The position numbers and the translations under genes were made by a program. Positions 1 to 7,292 of a DNA stretch of 64,000 nucleotides are shown here, piece after piece. The DNA lies in the NCBI GenBank assembly GCA_003248805.1, contig QFQY01000010.1, forward strand, positions 1 through 64,000. Reading direction: 5' to 3'. The notes under the pieces are model-generated. The model was not told where the DNA came from and searched no databases. It saw nothing but the letters and a program-made list of their open reading frames with translations. This stretch comes from Chelatococcus sp. Lineage in GTDB: Bacteria; Pseudomonadota; Alphaproteobacteria; Rhizobiales; Beijerinckiaceae. How positions within the stretch are numbered: the first letter of the stretch is position 1; each line of letters opens with the position of its first letter.

Positions 1-505
1 GGCCGCGGAAATTCGGCATCGGGTTGGCCTTGCGCCAGACGATGTCGTTCAGCATCCAGAAGCCGAGATCCTGCAGGATCGAGCCGACGCGGAAGATGTT
101 GTGGTAGCTGCCGATGACCCACAGCGCCCCGTCCGGCTTCAGCACGCGGCGCGCGGCGGCGAGCCAGGCGCGGGTGAAGGCGTCGTAATCGGCGAAGGAG
201 GCGAACTTGTCCCAGTCGTCGTCGACGGCGTCGACGAGGCTGTCGTCGGGCCGGCGCAGATCGCCACCGAGCTGGAGATTGTAGGGCGGGTCGGCGAAGA
301 CGAGATCGACGCTCGCCGGAGGCAGCGCCTCCATCGCCGCGACGCAGTCGCCGACGAGAACCTGGTCGAGCGGCAGCGCGCGATCGAGCGGATGGTCTTG
401 GGAGACACGGGGGGCTTTCAGCCGAGTTCCCAGCGCGGGCCGTCCGGTACGCGAGACCTGAATCCGGACGGGAGCACTGATGACCCCGGTACGCAAGACA
501 CCCAT
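1..505 (-). CDS. ccrM: Cell-cycle DNA adenine methyltransferase CcrM, N-terminal part
   Basis: N-terminal 168 codons of a CcrM-type N6-adenine methyltransferase; the rest lies beyond the left edge. CcrM methylates the adenine of GANTC in alphaproteobacteria and is tied to the cell cycle. The translation shows VLVGDCVAAMEALP, then VDLVFADPPYNLQL with the DPPY catalytic motif at about residues 72-75, then GSYHNIFRVGS, LNDIVWRKANPMPNFRG, all hallmarks of this family. ATG at 505 is chosen because no other ATG, GTG or TTG lies between the fourth codon and the conserved region. This gives about 50 residues before GDC, longer than the roughly 20-25 I recall for Brucella CcrM. rnhB and the radical SAM gene lie upstream on the same strand. 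A CtrA-like box sits about 140 bases upstream. Confidence 0.88.
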   Translation of the reverse strand, partial: MGVLRTGVISAPVRIQVSRTGRPALGTRLKAPRVSQDHPLDRALPLDQVLVGDCVAAMEALPPASVDLVFADPPYNLQLGGDLRRPDDSLVDAVDDDWDKFASFADYDAFTRAWLAAARRVLKPDGALWVIGSYHNIFRVGSILQDLGFWMLNDIVWRKANPMPNFRG

Positions 506-646
506 GACGACCCAAGACCGTTACGCAACTCGATGTCCGCGATATTGGTCGCACAGGGTAAAAGCCGGGTTTCCTCTTTGAAAAAAATGCGTCCCGTTTT
601 GGGGCTGCAGATTTTGCCCAGCGCCTTGGCGGAGAAAGGGAATTCG

Positions 647-661
647 CTAACGGCGGGTTAA
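647..661. promoter_or_regulatory. CtrA-like box upstream of ccrM
   Basis: CTAA, seven bases, TTAA: one mismatch from the full CtrA site TTAA-N7-TTAA. It lies in the 189-base gap between the end of rnhB and the ccrM start, about 140 bases upstream of the ccrM ATG. In Caulobacter, CtrA directly activates ccrM, so the position makes sense. A short degenerate match could also be chance. No clear -35/-10 pair was found. Confidence 0.3.
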
Positions 662-694
662 TGAGGCCGAGCCGCCGGCAACGCCTTGCGGACG

Positions 695-1306
695 TTACCG
701 GCGCCACACGCCCTTGACCGGCGCGAAGGAATAGCGGTGCTCGGGGCAGGGGCCGTGGGCCTTGATCGCGGCGCGATGCGCGGCGGTGCCATAGCCGACA
801 TGGCTGCCGAAGCCATAGGCCGGGTAGAGCCGCGCCAGCCTTGCCATCATGCGGTCCCGCGTGACCTTGGCGACGATCGAGGCGGCCGCGATCGAGGCGA
901 CGAGCCCGTCGCCCTGGATGATCGCCTCGCAGCGGCAGGGCAGGGCGGGGGGATCGTTGCCGTCGACCAGCGCGCCGGCGGGCACGACCGGCAGCGCCGC
1001 GACGGCCCGCCGCATGGCGAGCAGCGTCGCCTGCCGGATGTTCAGAGCGTCGATTTCCATGGCCGTCGCGCTGGCCACCCCGATGGCGAGCGCGGAGGCG
1101 GCGATATCGGCGAAGAGCTCCTCCCGCCGCATGGCCGAGAGCTTCTTCGAATCGTCGAGGCCGTCCGGCACCGCCTTGGGGTCGAGGATGACGGCGGCGG
1201 CGACCACCGGCCCCGCCAGCGGCCCACGCCCGACCTCGTCGATGCCCGCCAGCGGCCAGAGGCCCTCGGCGATGGCGATTGTCTCGCGGCTGAAATCGGC
1301 TGGCAT
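695..1306 (-). CDS. rnhB: Ribonuclease HII
   Basis: 203-residue RNase HII, which cleaves RNA in RNA/DNA hybrids and starts removal of ribonucleotides from DNA. The sequence shows AGIDEVGRGPLAGPVVAAAV with acidic residues D23 and E24, a later ALVDGND carrying a further acidic residue, and SIAAASIVAKVTRDR, the usual family order. The frame stays open upstream to 1387, but the extra residues (LRCARNDE) are encoded by a palindromic repeat, so ATG 1306 (MPADFSRETIAIAEG) is the start. It lies between the radical SAM gene and ccrM on the same strand; the repeat between it and the radical SAM gene may separate the transcripts. Length is normal for the family. Confidence 0.95.
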   Translation of the reverse strand: MPADFSRETIAIAEGLWPLAGIDEVGRGPLAGPVVAAAVILDPKAVPDGLDDSKKLSAMRREELFADIAASALAIGVASATAMEIDALNIRQATLLAMRRAVAALPVVPAGALVDGNDPPALPCRCEAIIQGDGLVASIAAASIVAKVTRDRMMARLARLYPAYGFGSHVGYGTAAHRAAIKAHGPCPEHRYSFAPVKGVWRR

Positions 1307-1362
1307 GGCGGCGTATTGCCCAATCGTGGTCGCGAACGCCAGAGGCCGATGCAAGGGAACCT

Positions 1363-1442
1363 CGTCATTGCGAGCGCAGCGAAGCAATCCAGAGTCACAA
1401 GGCGCGGGGCTTCTGGATTGCTTCGCTGCGCTCGCAATGACG
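1363..1442. repeat. Palindromic repeat with perfect 31-bp arms
   Basis: Arms at 1363-1393 and 1412-1442 are perfect reverse complements around an 18-base centre. The left arm contains cattgcgagcgcagcgaag. It lies between the radical SAM gene and rnhB, both minus strand. Extragenic palindromes of this look, which translate as LRCARND or SLRAQRSN, are common in Hyphomicrobiales genomes. It could fold into a strong hairpin and act as a transcript boundary, but there is no T-run. Confidence 0.85.
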
Positions 1443-1450
1443 GCAAGTGC

Positions 1451-2641
1451 TCAAAACAGGCTGAGCTGGGCCTTCTCCCGCTCGGGCTTCACGAACAGGT
1501 CCGTGCGCAGGCGCAGCCGCGCGCCGTTGAAGCCGAGCCGCTCGGCCGCCATCTCGAAGCGCCGCCCGATCATCCAGGAATAGGGGCCGGACCCGACCAT
1601 GCGCTTGCCCCAGCTCGAATCGTAGTCCTTGCCGCCGCGCGTCGAGCGGATCAGCGACATGACATGGCGCAGCTTGTCGGGATGGTGCGTCAGCAGCCAG
1701 TCCTGCACGAGGTCCTTCACTTCGAGCGGCAGGCGCAGCAGAACATAGCCGGCCTCGCGTGCGCCGGCCGCCTTGGCCGCGTCGAGGATGCGCTCGATCT
1801 CGTGCTCGTTGATCGCCGGAATGACGGGCGCGACCAGCACCGTCACCGGGATGCCGGCCTCGGAAAGCCTGCGGATCGTCTCCAGCCTCTTCGCGGGCGA
1901 GGCCGCGCGCGGCTCCATGCCACGCGCGACCTTCGGGTCGAGCGTCGTCACCGAGATCGCGACCTTGGCGAGGCCCTTCGCGGCCATCGGCGCCAGCAGG
2001 TCGATGTCGCGCTGGACGAGGGCCGACTTGGTGACGATCCCGACGGGATGGTTGAACCGCGCCAGCACCTCGAGAATCGAGCGCATGATCCGCAGCTTCC
2101 GCTCGATCGGCTGGTAGGCATCCGTATTGGTCCCGATCGCGATGGTGCGCGGCTGGTAGGACGGCGCCTGCAGCTCCTTCTCCAGCAACAGCGCGGCGTC
2201 TGGCTTGGCGGTCAGCCTGCTCTCGAAGTCGAGCCCCGGCGAGAGGCCGAGATAGGCGTGGGTCGGCCGTGCGAAGCAGTAGACGCAGCCATGCTCGCAG
2301 CCGCGATACGGATTGATCGAGCGGTCGAAGGAAATATCGGGAGAATCGTTCTTGGTGATGATGCTGCGCGGCTTCTCGACCGACACCTCCGTCCTGAAGG
2401 CCGGCAGCTCGCCGAGCGAACCCCAGCCGTCATCCTCCTCGATGCGCTGCTCCGCCTCGTAGCGGCCGCCGGGATTGATCGTGGCGCCCCGCCCACGACG
2501 CCTTTCCGGGTCGATCCGGTGCCCGGCATGGGCGAGCGGATCGGCCGGCGCGACGCGGGCCGAGATGCGATCCTGCTCGTCCTCACGCTGCCGGAGCGCG
2601 AGCCGCGCCGACGGTCGGGGCGATGGTCTGGCCTGCTGCAT
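1451..2641 (-). CDS. PA0069 family radical SAM protein
   Basis: 396-residue radical SAM protein. It has NPYRGCEHGCVYCFARPTH, the CxxxCxxC motif that binds the [4Fe-4S] cluster and S-adenosylmethionine, about residues 115-135. Downstream are DFESRLTAK, AIGTNTDAYQPIE, VGIVTKSALVQRD and a basic C-terminus, matching the PA0069/Rv2578c family. The substrate of this family is not established to my knowledge. ATG 2641 (MQQARPSPRPS) is chosen: the 138 upstream residues of the open frame overlap the divergent gene's promoter and look non-coding. The N-terminal 80 residues are Arg/Pro-rich and probably poorly ordered. It is divergently arranged with the gene at 2765 and leads the minus-strand run towards rnhB. 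Confidence 0.88.
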   Translation of the reverse strand: MQQARPSPRPSARLALRQREDEQDRISARVAPADPLAHAGHRIDPERRRGRGATINPGGRYEAEQRIEEDDGWGSLGELPAFRTEVSVEKPRSIITKNDSPDISFDRSINPYRGCEHGCVYCFARPTHAYLGLSPGLDFESRLTAKPDAALLLEKELQAPSYQPRTIAIGTNTDAYQPIERKLRIMRSILEVLARFNHPVGIVTKSALVQRDIDLLAPMAAKGLAKVAISVTTLDPKVARGMEPRAASPAKRLETIRRLSEAGIPVTVLVAPVIPAINEHEIERILDAAKAAGAREAGYVLLRLPLEVKDLVQDWLLTHHPDKLRHVMSLIRSTRGGKDYDSSWGKRMVGSGPYSWMIGRRFEMAAERLGFNGARLRLRTDLFVKPEREKAQLSLF

Positions 2642-2764
2642 GACGCTGACCGCTGCTGATGCGCCGGGAATCGGCGTTTTTCCTGAACTGGAATGTGAAC
2701 ATAAAGGGAACAGATTGCAAGGGACCGGATTGCGACATGATGCGCCGCGCCATAAGGAGTGCGC

Positions 2765-3253
2765 ATGCTCACAGCCGTTATACGGGCGGATGGCTCGCCC
2801 AACGCGCTCGCCGCGACCTTCGCCGTGCTGATATCCGCGGTGGCCGATGGCTTCCTCGGCCATGCCGTCGTCGTCGACGTCGCCTCCGACTCCGAAACCG
2901 AGCGCCTCGCCGACGCCACGGGCGCGAGCTATCTGCGCTCGAACGGGGCGGAAGGCTGGCATCTCGGCGCCGCCGAGGCCCGGGGCGACTGGCTCCTGCT
3001 GCTCGACGCGGGCGACGCGCCGCAGCATCACTGGACGCAGGCGGTGGAGCGCCACCTGCTGCTCTCGCCGGATCAGCCCGCTCTCATTCCGCTGCGCGGC
3101 GTCGCCGGCTCCCTGCGCGAGCGGGCCGCGATCTCGTTCGGCCCGTGCCGGTTGCGTGCCGGGCTCGTCGCCTCAAAGAGCGCGGTGCTGGCCGGGCATC
3201 TCGGCCGGACCCCGCGACGGCTGCCGGTGATGCGCGAGCGCGCGCTCGGCTGA
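2765..3253 (+). CDS. Short GT-A-like glycosyltransferase-family protein
   Basis: 162-residue protein that looks like a shortened GT2/GT-A fold. It has an N-terminal beta strand (MLTAVIRADG), a second strand ending AVVVDVASDSETERLADATGA, and GDWLLLLDAGDAP at about residues 75-85, where LDAGD takes the place of the nucleotide-sugar DxD. It is far shorter than an active GT2 enzyme (about 250 residues) and lacks an obvious acceptor domain, so activity is uncertain. ATG 2765 follows an AAGGAG ribosome-binding site at 2754-2759 by five bases; a GTG at 2759 overlaps that site and is rejected. It is transcribed alone, divergently from the radical SAM gene. Similar small proteins are annotated as glycosyl transferase in Hyphomicrobiales. 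Confidence 0.75.
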   Translation: MLTAVIRADGSPNALAATFAVLISAVADGFLGHAVVVDVASDSETERLADATGASYLRSNGAEGWHLGAAEARGDWLLLLDAGDAPQHHWTQAVERHLLLSPDQPALIPLRGVAGSLRERAAISFGPCRLRAGLVASKSAVLAGHLGRTPRRLPVMRERALG

Positions 3254-3339
3254 CGCGGGCGCCTGGCGCCCAACGGCCGTGCCTCGGCCGGCCGCGAGAT
3301 GGCCGAGCAGGATGGACGTGCCCGGCGCGGCAGAGGGCG

Positions 3340-4218
3340 CTACACCGCGTTCTTGAACGTATCGCAGCTTTGCATCGAGCCTGAGCGCAGCCCGGTCGTG
3401 AACCACTTCGTGCGCTGGGCCGAAGAGCCGTGCGTGAAGGAATCGGGTACGACCACGCCGCGCGAGGCCTTCTGGAGGCGGTCGTCGCCGATGGCGGACG
3501 CGGTGCGCATCGCCTCGTCGATATCGCCCTGGTCGACGCGCCCCATCGCCTGGATATGGTTGGCCCAGACGCCGGCGAAGCAGTCCGCCTGCAATTCCAG
3601 CCTGACGGAGATCGCGTTCGCATCGCGCTCCGACATGCGCTCGCGCAGCTGGTTGGCCTTGGGCAGGATGCCGAGCAGGTTCTGGATGTGGTGCCCGACC
3701 TCGTGGCCGATCACATAGGCATAGGCGAAGTCGCCGCCGCCGCCGAGCTTGCGCTGCATCTCCTGGAAGAAGGAGAGGTCGAGATAGACCTTCTTGTCGG
3801 CCGGGCAGTAGAACGGACCCATCGCCGCCTGCGCCGTGCCGCAGCCGGAGCGGTCGATATTGCTGAAGAGCACGAGGCGCGGCGGCTGGTATCGCATGTT
3901 CGCCTGCTGCGGCAGGACCTTCGACCAGACGTCCTCGTTCTGCGCCAGAACTGCCGAGACGAAGCGGCCCATCTCGTCCTGCGGCGGGCCGGAGGAGCTG
4001 CGCGTTTCCTGCGTCGGCTCGCGTCCGCCGATGCCGCCGATCATCTCGGCGCCGCCGATCAGGATGCGCGGATCGATGCCGAGCGCCCAGCCGACGAGCC
4101 CCAGCACGACCATGGTGCCGATGCCGAGCCCGCCCCGGCCGCCGGGCAGGCCGGCGAAGTTGCCGCCGCCGCGCCGATCCTCGACATAGTCCGACTGGCG
4201 ATAGTCTTCCCATTGCAT
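3340..4218 (-). CDS. Neutral zinc metallopeptidase (YpfJ/KPN_02809 family)
   Basis: 292-residue membrane-anchored neutral zinc metallopeptidase. MQWEDYRQSDYVEDRRG is the typical opening. A Gly-rich stretch leads to one transmembrane segment (LGIGTMVVLGLVGWALGI, about residues 31-48). The catalytic domain contains CPADKKVYLDLSFF and VIGHEVGHHIQNLLGI with the HExxH-type zinc motif (HEVGH), then ELQADCFAGVWA and DRLQKASRG..VPDSFTHGSSAQR, as in the family. The physiological substrate is unknown. ATG 4218 is chosen over an upstream start at 4266 because it begins with the conserved MQWED. It lies 84 bases downstream of the uracil-DNA glycosylase gene on the same strand, so they may share a transcript. 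Confidence 0.92.
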   Translation of the reverse strand: MQWEDYRQSDYVEDRRGGGNFAGLPGGRGGLGIGTMVVLGLVGWALGIDPRILIGGAEMIGGIGGREPTQETRSSSGPPQDEMGRFVSAVLAQNEDVWSKVLPQQANMRYQPPRLVLFSNIDRSGCGTAQAAMGPFYCPADKKVYLDLSFFQEMQRKLGGGGDFAYAYVIGHEVGHHIQNLLGILPKANQLRERMSERDANAISVRLELQADCFAGVWANHIQAMGRVDQGDIDEAMRTASAIGDDRLQKASRGVVVPDSFTHGSSAQRTKWFTTGLRSGSMQSCDTFKNAV

Positions 4219-4302
4219 GCTGGTCGTCCCCGAGCGCTCGCCCGCAATGTTGCGGAGAGAGGACATGAACTCAAGCTGTACGGATGCGGTTCCGCGGCGG
4301 GG

Positions 4303-5112
4303 CTACTCGGCTGGCGGCGTGTCCAGCGCGGCCCTGATCGCCCGCAGGTCCCGCCAGGCGAGGCGCTTCTGCACCGGCTGGCGCAGGAGATAGGCCGGGT
4401 GGAGCGACGCGATCGCGCGGATCTTGCGGGTTCCGGTATCGTAGTCGTGCCATTTCCCGCGCGAGGCGAGAATGCCGTTGAGGCCGAGAAGGGCCTGCGC
4501 GGAGGGGGCGCCGAGGCAGACCAGGATGTCCGGGTCCGCGAGCTCGATCTGGCGCTGGATGAAGGGCAGGCAGATCGCCGCCTCCTGCGTCGTGGGCGTG
4601 CGATTGCCGGGCGGGCGCCACGGCACGACATTGGCGATGTAGACGTCTGACTGGCGGGTCAGGCCGATGGTCGCGAGCATCCGGTCGAGGAGCTGGCCCG
4701 AGCGACCGACGAAGGGCAGGCCGAGCCGGTCCTCCTCGGCCCCCGGCGCCTCGCCGACGATCATGATGCGGCCTTCCGGGTTTCCGTCGGCGAAGACGAG
4801 GTTCTTCGCCGTCTCCTTGAGCGCGCAGCCGTCGAAGCGGCTCAGCGCCTCCCTCAGCGCCTCCAGGGTCGCCGCCTCGCGGGCCAGTTCGCGCGCGCCG
4901 CTGGTGGCGTCGACGGGGGCGGTCGCGGCCGCCGCCATCGGCCGCGCCTCGCCACGCGGCGGCAGCGCACGACGGGGCGTTTCCGCGACGGGCGCGGCGA
5001 AGCGGTCGTGGGGCAGCTCGTCCAGCGCTTCCGTGATGCCTGATTCGGCGTACCAGGCGAGCAGCTCGGCGAGATCGATGTCGGCTGCGTCGGGCGCCAG
5101 CGTCGGGGTCAT
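4303..5112 (-). CDS. Uracil-DNA glycosylase, family 4-like
   Basis: 269-residue uracil-DNA glycosylase that excises uracil from DNA in base-excision repair. Motif 1 is MIVGEAPGAEEDRLGLPFVG, followed by NVVPWRPPGNRTPT and the C-terminal HPAYLLRQP with the catalytic-loop His. The N-terminal 90 residues are Ala/Pro-rich linker, typical of the alphaproteobacterial subgroup. Classical family 4 enzymes carry four Cys for a [4Fe-4S] cluster, with an initial CxxC. Here only three Cys are present in the whole protein and the first site is FDGC, so the cluster may be absent. ATG 5112 (MTPTLAPDAADID) is chosen over 5169. The metallopeptidase gene follows on the same strand. Confidence 0.88.
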   Translation of the reverse strand: MTPTLAPDAADIDLAELLAWYAESGITEALDELPHDRFAAPVAETPRRALPPRGEARPMAAAATAPVDATSGARELAREAATLEALREALSRFDGCALKETAKNLVFADGNPEGRIMIVGEAPGAEEDRLGLPFVGRSGQLLDRMLATIGLTRQSDVYIANVVPWRPPGNRTPTTQEAAICLPFIQRQIELADPDILVCLGAPSAQALLGLNGILASRGKWHDYDTGTRKIRAIASLHPAYLLRQPVQKRLAWRDLRAIRAALDTPPAE

Positions 5113-5268
5113 GGGCGGGAGAGTAGCCGATAAGGCGCGCTCCCGAAAACCGGGTTGTCGTTCATGCACGCCGAATCTTCGCGCTTATGCGGTTGCAAAT
5201 CGAACCGAGCGCTTGGATAGAGGGTTTCCAGACTGGGTCGGCCCGACAGTGAGAGGATCGACCTGATT

Positions 5269-5282
5269 GTTCATGTATGAAC
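5269..5282. promoter_or_regulatory. Operator-like palindrome before the ETF-QO gene
   Basis: GTTCAT-GT-ATGAAC, a perfect 6-bp inverted repeat with a 2-base centre, in an AT-richer patch 39 bases upstream of the ETF-QO start codon. The position and symmetry suit a dimeric repressor site. The regulator is unknown and nothing in the window identifies it. Confidence 0.35.
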
Positions 5283-5321
5283 TAATCGGGTTCGGGCCGG
5301 CGCCGGCCCTTGGAGGACGGA

Positions 5322-7001
5322 ATGGATCTCGAGGAAGCGCAGAGCGAGCCGCGCGAGAGCATGGACTACGACGTCGTCGTGGTGGGCGCGGGACCGGCCG
5401 GCCTTGCGGCCGCCATCCGTCTGAAGCAGCTCGACGAGACCATTTCCGTCGTCGTGGTGGAAAAGGGTGCCGAGGTCGGCGCGCATATCCTGTCCGGCGC
5501 AGTCATCGATCCGATCGGCCTCGACCGGCTCCTGCCCGACTGGCGCGAGGACCCCGACCGCCCGCTGACGACCGAGGTCAGCGAGGACGTGTTCTATTTC
5601 CTCACCGAGCCCGCCGGCATCCGCCTGCCGAATTTCGGCATGCCGAAGCTGATGAACAACCACGGCAATTTCGTCGGCTCGCTCGGGCTCGTGACGAAGT
5701 TCCTGGCGGCGCGGGCCGAGGCGCTCGGCGTCGAGATCTATCCGGGCTTCGCCGCCGCGGAGCTGCTCCATAACGAGGACGGCTCGGTCGCCGGCATCGC
5801 CACCGGCGACATGGGCATCGCCAAGGACGGTACCGTCTCCGAGCGCTTCACGCGCGGCATGGAGCTGCGCGGCCGCTATACGCTGCTGGCCGAAGGCGCG
5901 CGCGGGTCTCTGTCCAAGATCGCCATCCGCAAGTTCGGCCTCGACGCCGACCGCGAGCCGCAGAAATACGGCATCGGCCTGAAGGAGATCTGGCAGGTCA
6001 AGCCGGAGAAGTTCCAGAAGGGCCGCGTCCAGCACTCCTTCGGCTGGCCGCTCGACGGCAAGACCGGCGGCGGCTCCTTCCTCTACCATTTCGACGACAA
6101 CCTGGTTTCGGTCGGCTTCGTCGTCCACCTGAACTACGAGAACCCGACGCTCTCGCCCTTCGACGAGTTCCAGCGCTTCAAGACCCATCCGATGATCCGC
6201 GACGTGTTCGAGGGCGCCAAGCGGCTGTCCTATGGCTCGCGCGCCATCACCGAGGGCGGCTGGCAGTCCGTGCCGAAGCTCACCTTCCCGGGCGGGGCGC
6301 TGATCGGCTGCGCGGCCGGCTTCGTCAACGTGCCGCGCATCAAGGGCAGCCACAACGCCGTGCTCTCCGGCATGCTGGCGGCCGAGAAGCTCGCCCCCGT
6401 GCTGGCGGCGGGCCGCTCCCATGACGAGGTCGTGGAGATCGAGAACGAATGGCGCGACGGCCCCATCGGGCAGGACCTGAAGCCGGTCCGCAACGTCAAG
6501 CCGCTCTGGTCGAAGCTCGGCACGCTCGGGGGCGTGGCGCTCGGCGGCATCGACATGTGGCTGAACCAGCTCTTCGGCTGGTCGCCGCTCGGCACGCTGA
6601 AGCACGGCAAGCCCGACCATGCCACGCTGAAGCCGCTCGCCGAGGTCACGCCGATCGTCTATCCGAAGCCCGACGGCAAGATTTCCTTCGACAAGCTGTC
6701 TTCGGTCTTCCTTTCCTCGACCAATCACGAGGAGGACCAGCCGGCGCATCTGAAGCTGACGGATCCCTCGATCCCGATCGCCAGGAACCTGCCGCTCTAT
6801 GGCGAGCCGGCGCGGCTCTATTGCCCGGCCGGCGTCTACGAGGTCGTCTATGACGACGCTGAGGCGAAGACCAATCCCCGCTTCGTGATCAACGCGCAGA
6901 ACTGCGTCCACTGCAAGACCTGCGACATCAAGGACCCGGCCCAGAACATTACCTGGACACCGCCCGAGGGTGGCGGCGGCCCGGGCTATTCGAACATGTG
7001 A
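5322..7001 (+). CDS. Electron transfer flavoprotein-ubiquinone oxidoreductase
   Basis: 559-residue ETF-QO, which passes electrons from reduced ETF (fatty-acid and amino-acid oxidation) to ubiquinone at the membrane. The N-terminus has the FAD-binding VVVGAGPAGLAAAIRLKQ (about residues 21-38). Family signatures are VEKGAEVGAHILSGAVIDP, GRYTLLAEGARGSLSK, YGIGLKEIWQV and GCAAGFVNVPRIKGSHNA. The C-terminal ferredoxin-like domain has LYCPAGVYEVV and INAQNCVHCKTCDIKDP, giving the four Cys for the [4Fe-4S] cluster. ATG 5322 follows a GGAGG at 5312-5316. Length fits the family. The gene is monocistronic here, with a palindromic operator candidate upstream. No etfAB in the window. Confidence 0.96.
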   Translation: MDLEEAQSEPRESMDYDVVVVGAGPAGLAAAIRLKQLDETISVVVVEKGAEVGAHILSGAVIDPIGLDRLLPDWREDPDRPLTTEVSEDVFYFLTEPAGIRLPNFGMPKLMNNHGNFVGSLGLVTKFLAARAEALGVEIYPGFAAAELLHNEDGSVAGIATGDMGIAKDGTVSERFTRGMELRGRYTLLAEGARGSLSKIAIRKFGLDADREPQKYGIGLKEIWQVKPEKFQKGRVQHSFGWPLDGKTGGGSFLYHFDDNLVSVGFVVHLNYENPTLSPFDEFQRFKTHPMIRDVFEGAKRLSYGSRAITEGGWQSVPKLTFPGGALIGCAAGFVNVPRIKGSHNAVLSGMLAAEKLAPVLAAGRSHDEVVEIENEWRDGPIGQDLKPVRNVKPLWSKLGTLGGVALGGIDMWLNQLFGWSPLGTLKHGKPDHATLKPLAEVTPIVYPKPDGKISFDKLSSVFLSSTNHEEDQPAHLKLTDPSIPIARNLPLYGEPARLYCPAGVYEVVYDDAEAKTNPRFVINAQNCVHCKTCDIKDPAQNITWTPPEGGGGPGYSNM

Positions 7002-7292
7002 TTCCGGTCGGCGGCAGCGCCGGATACGGATGAGGAGCGGTGCGCGTCCGGTTTTCGCGGTACCTCGGTGTTTCTTCGGGGGCGTGCGAAGGATTTCAGG
7101 GCGCCCGCTGACGTCGAGGCGCGTCGTTCGCCAAGGCTCGCGAGGTGTTGCGCGGGCGCTACGAATCGGCTCCTTTCGCCCCGACGGCAGCTTGTCCACT
7201 CGCCTGGAAACGGCCATCTTGGCAGCCTATGCGGACGTGTCCGGACGGCGCGAAGGTCGCCCCCGCGCGGGCAGCGGGGAGGCCGAGGGAGA

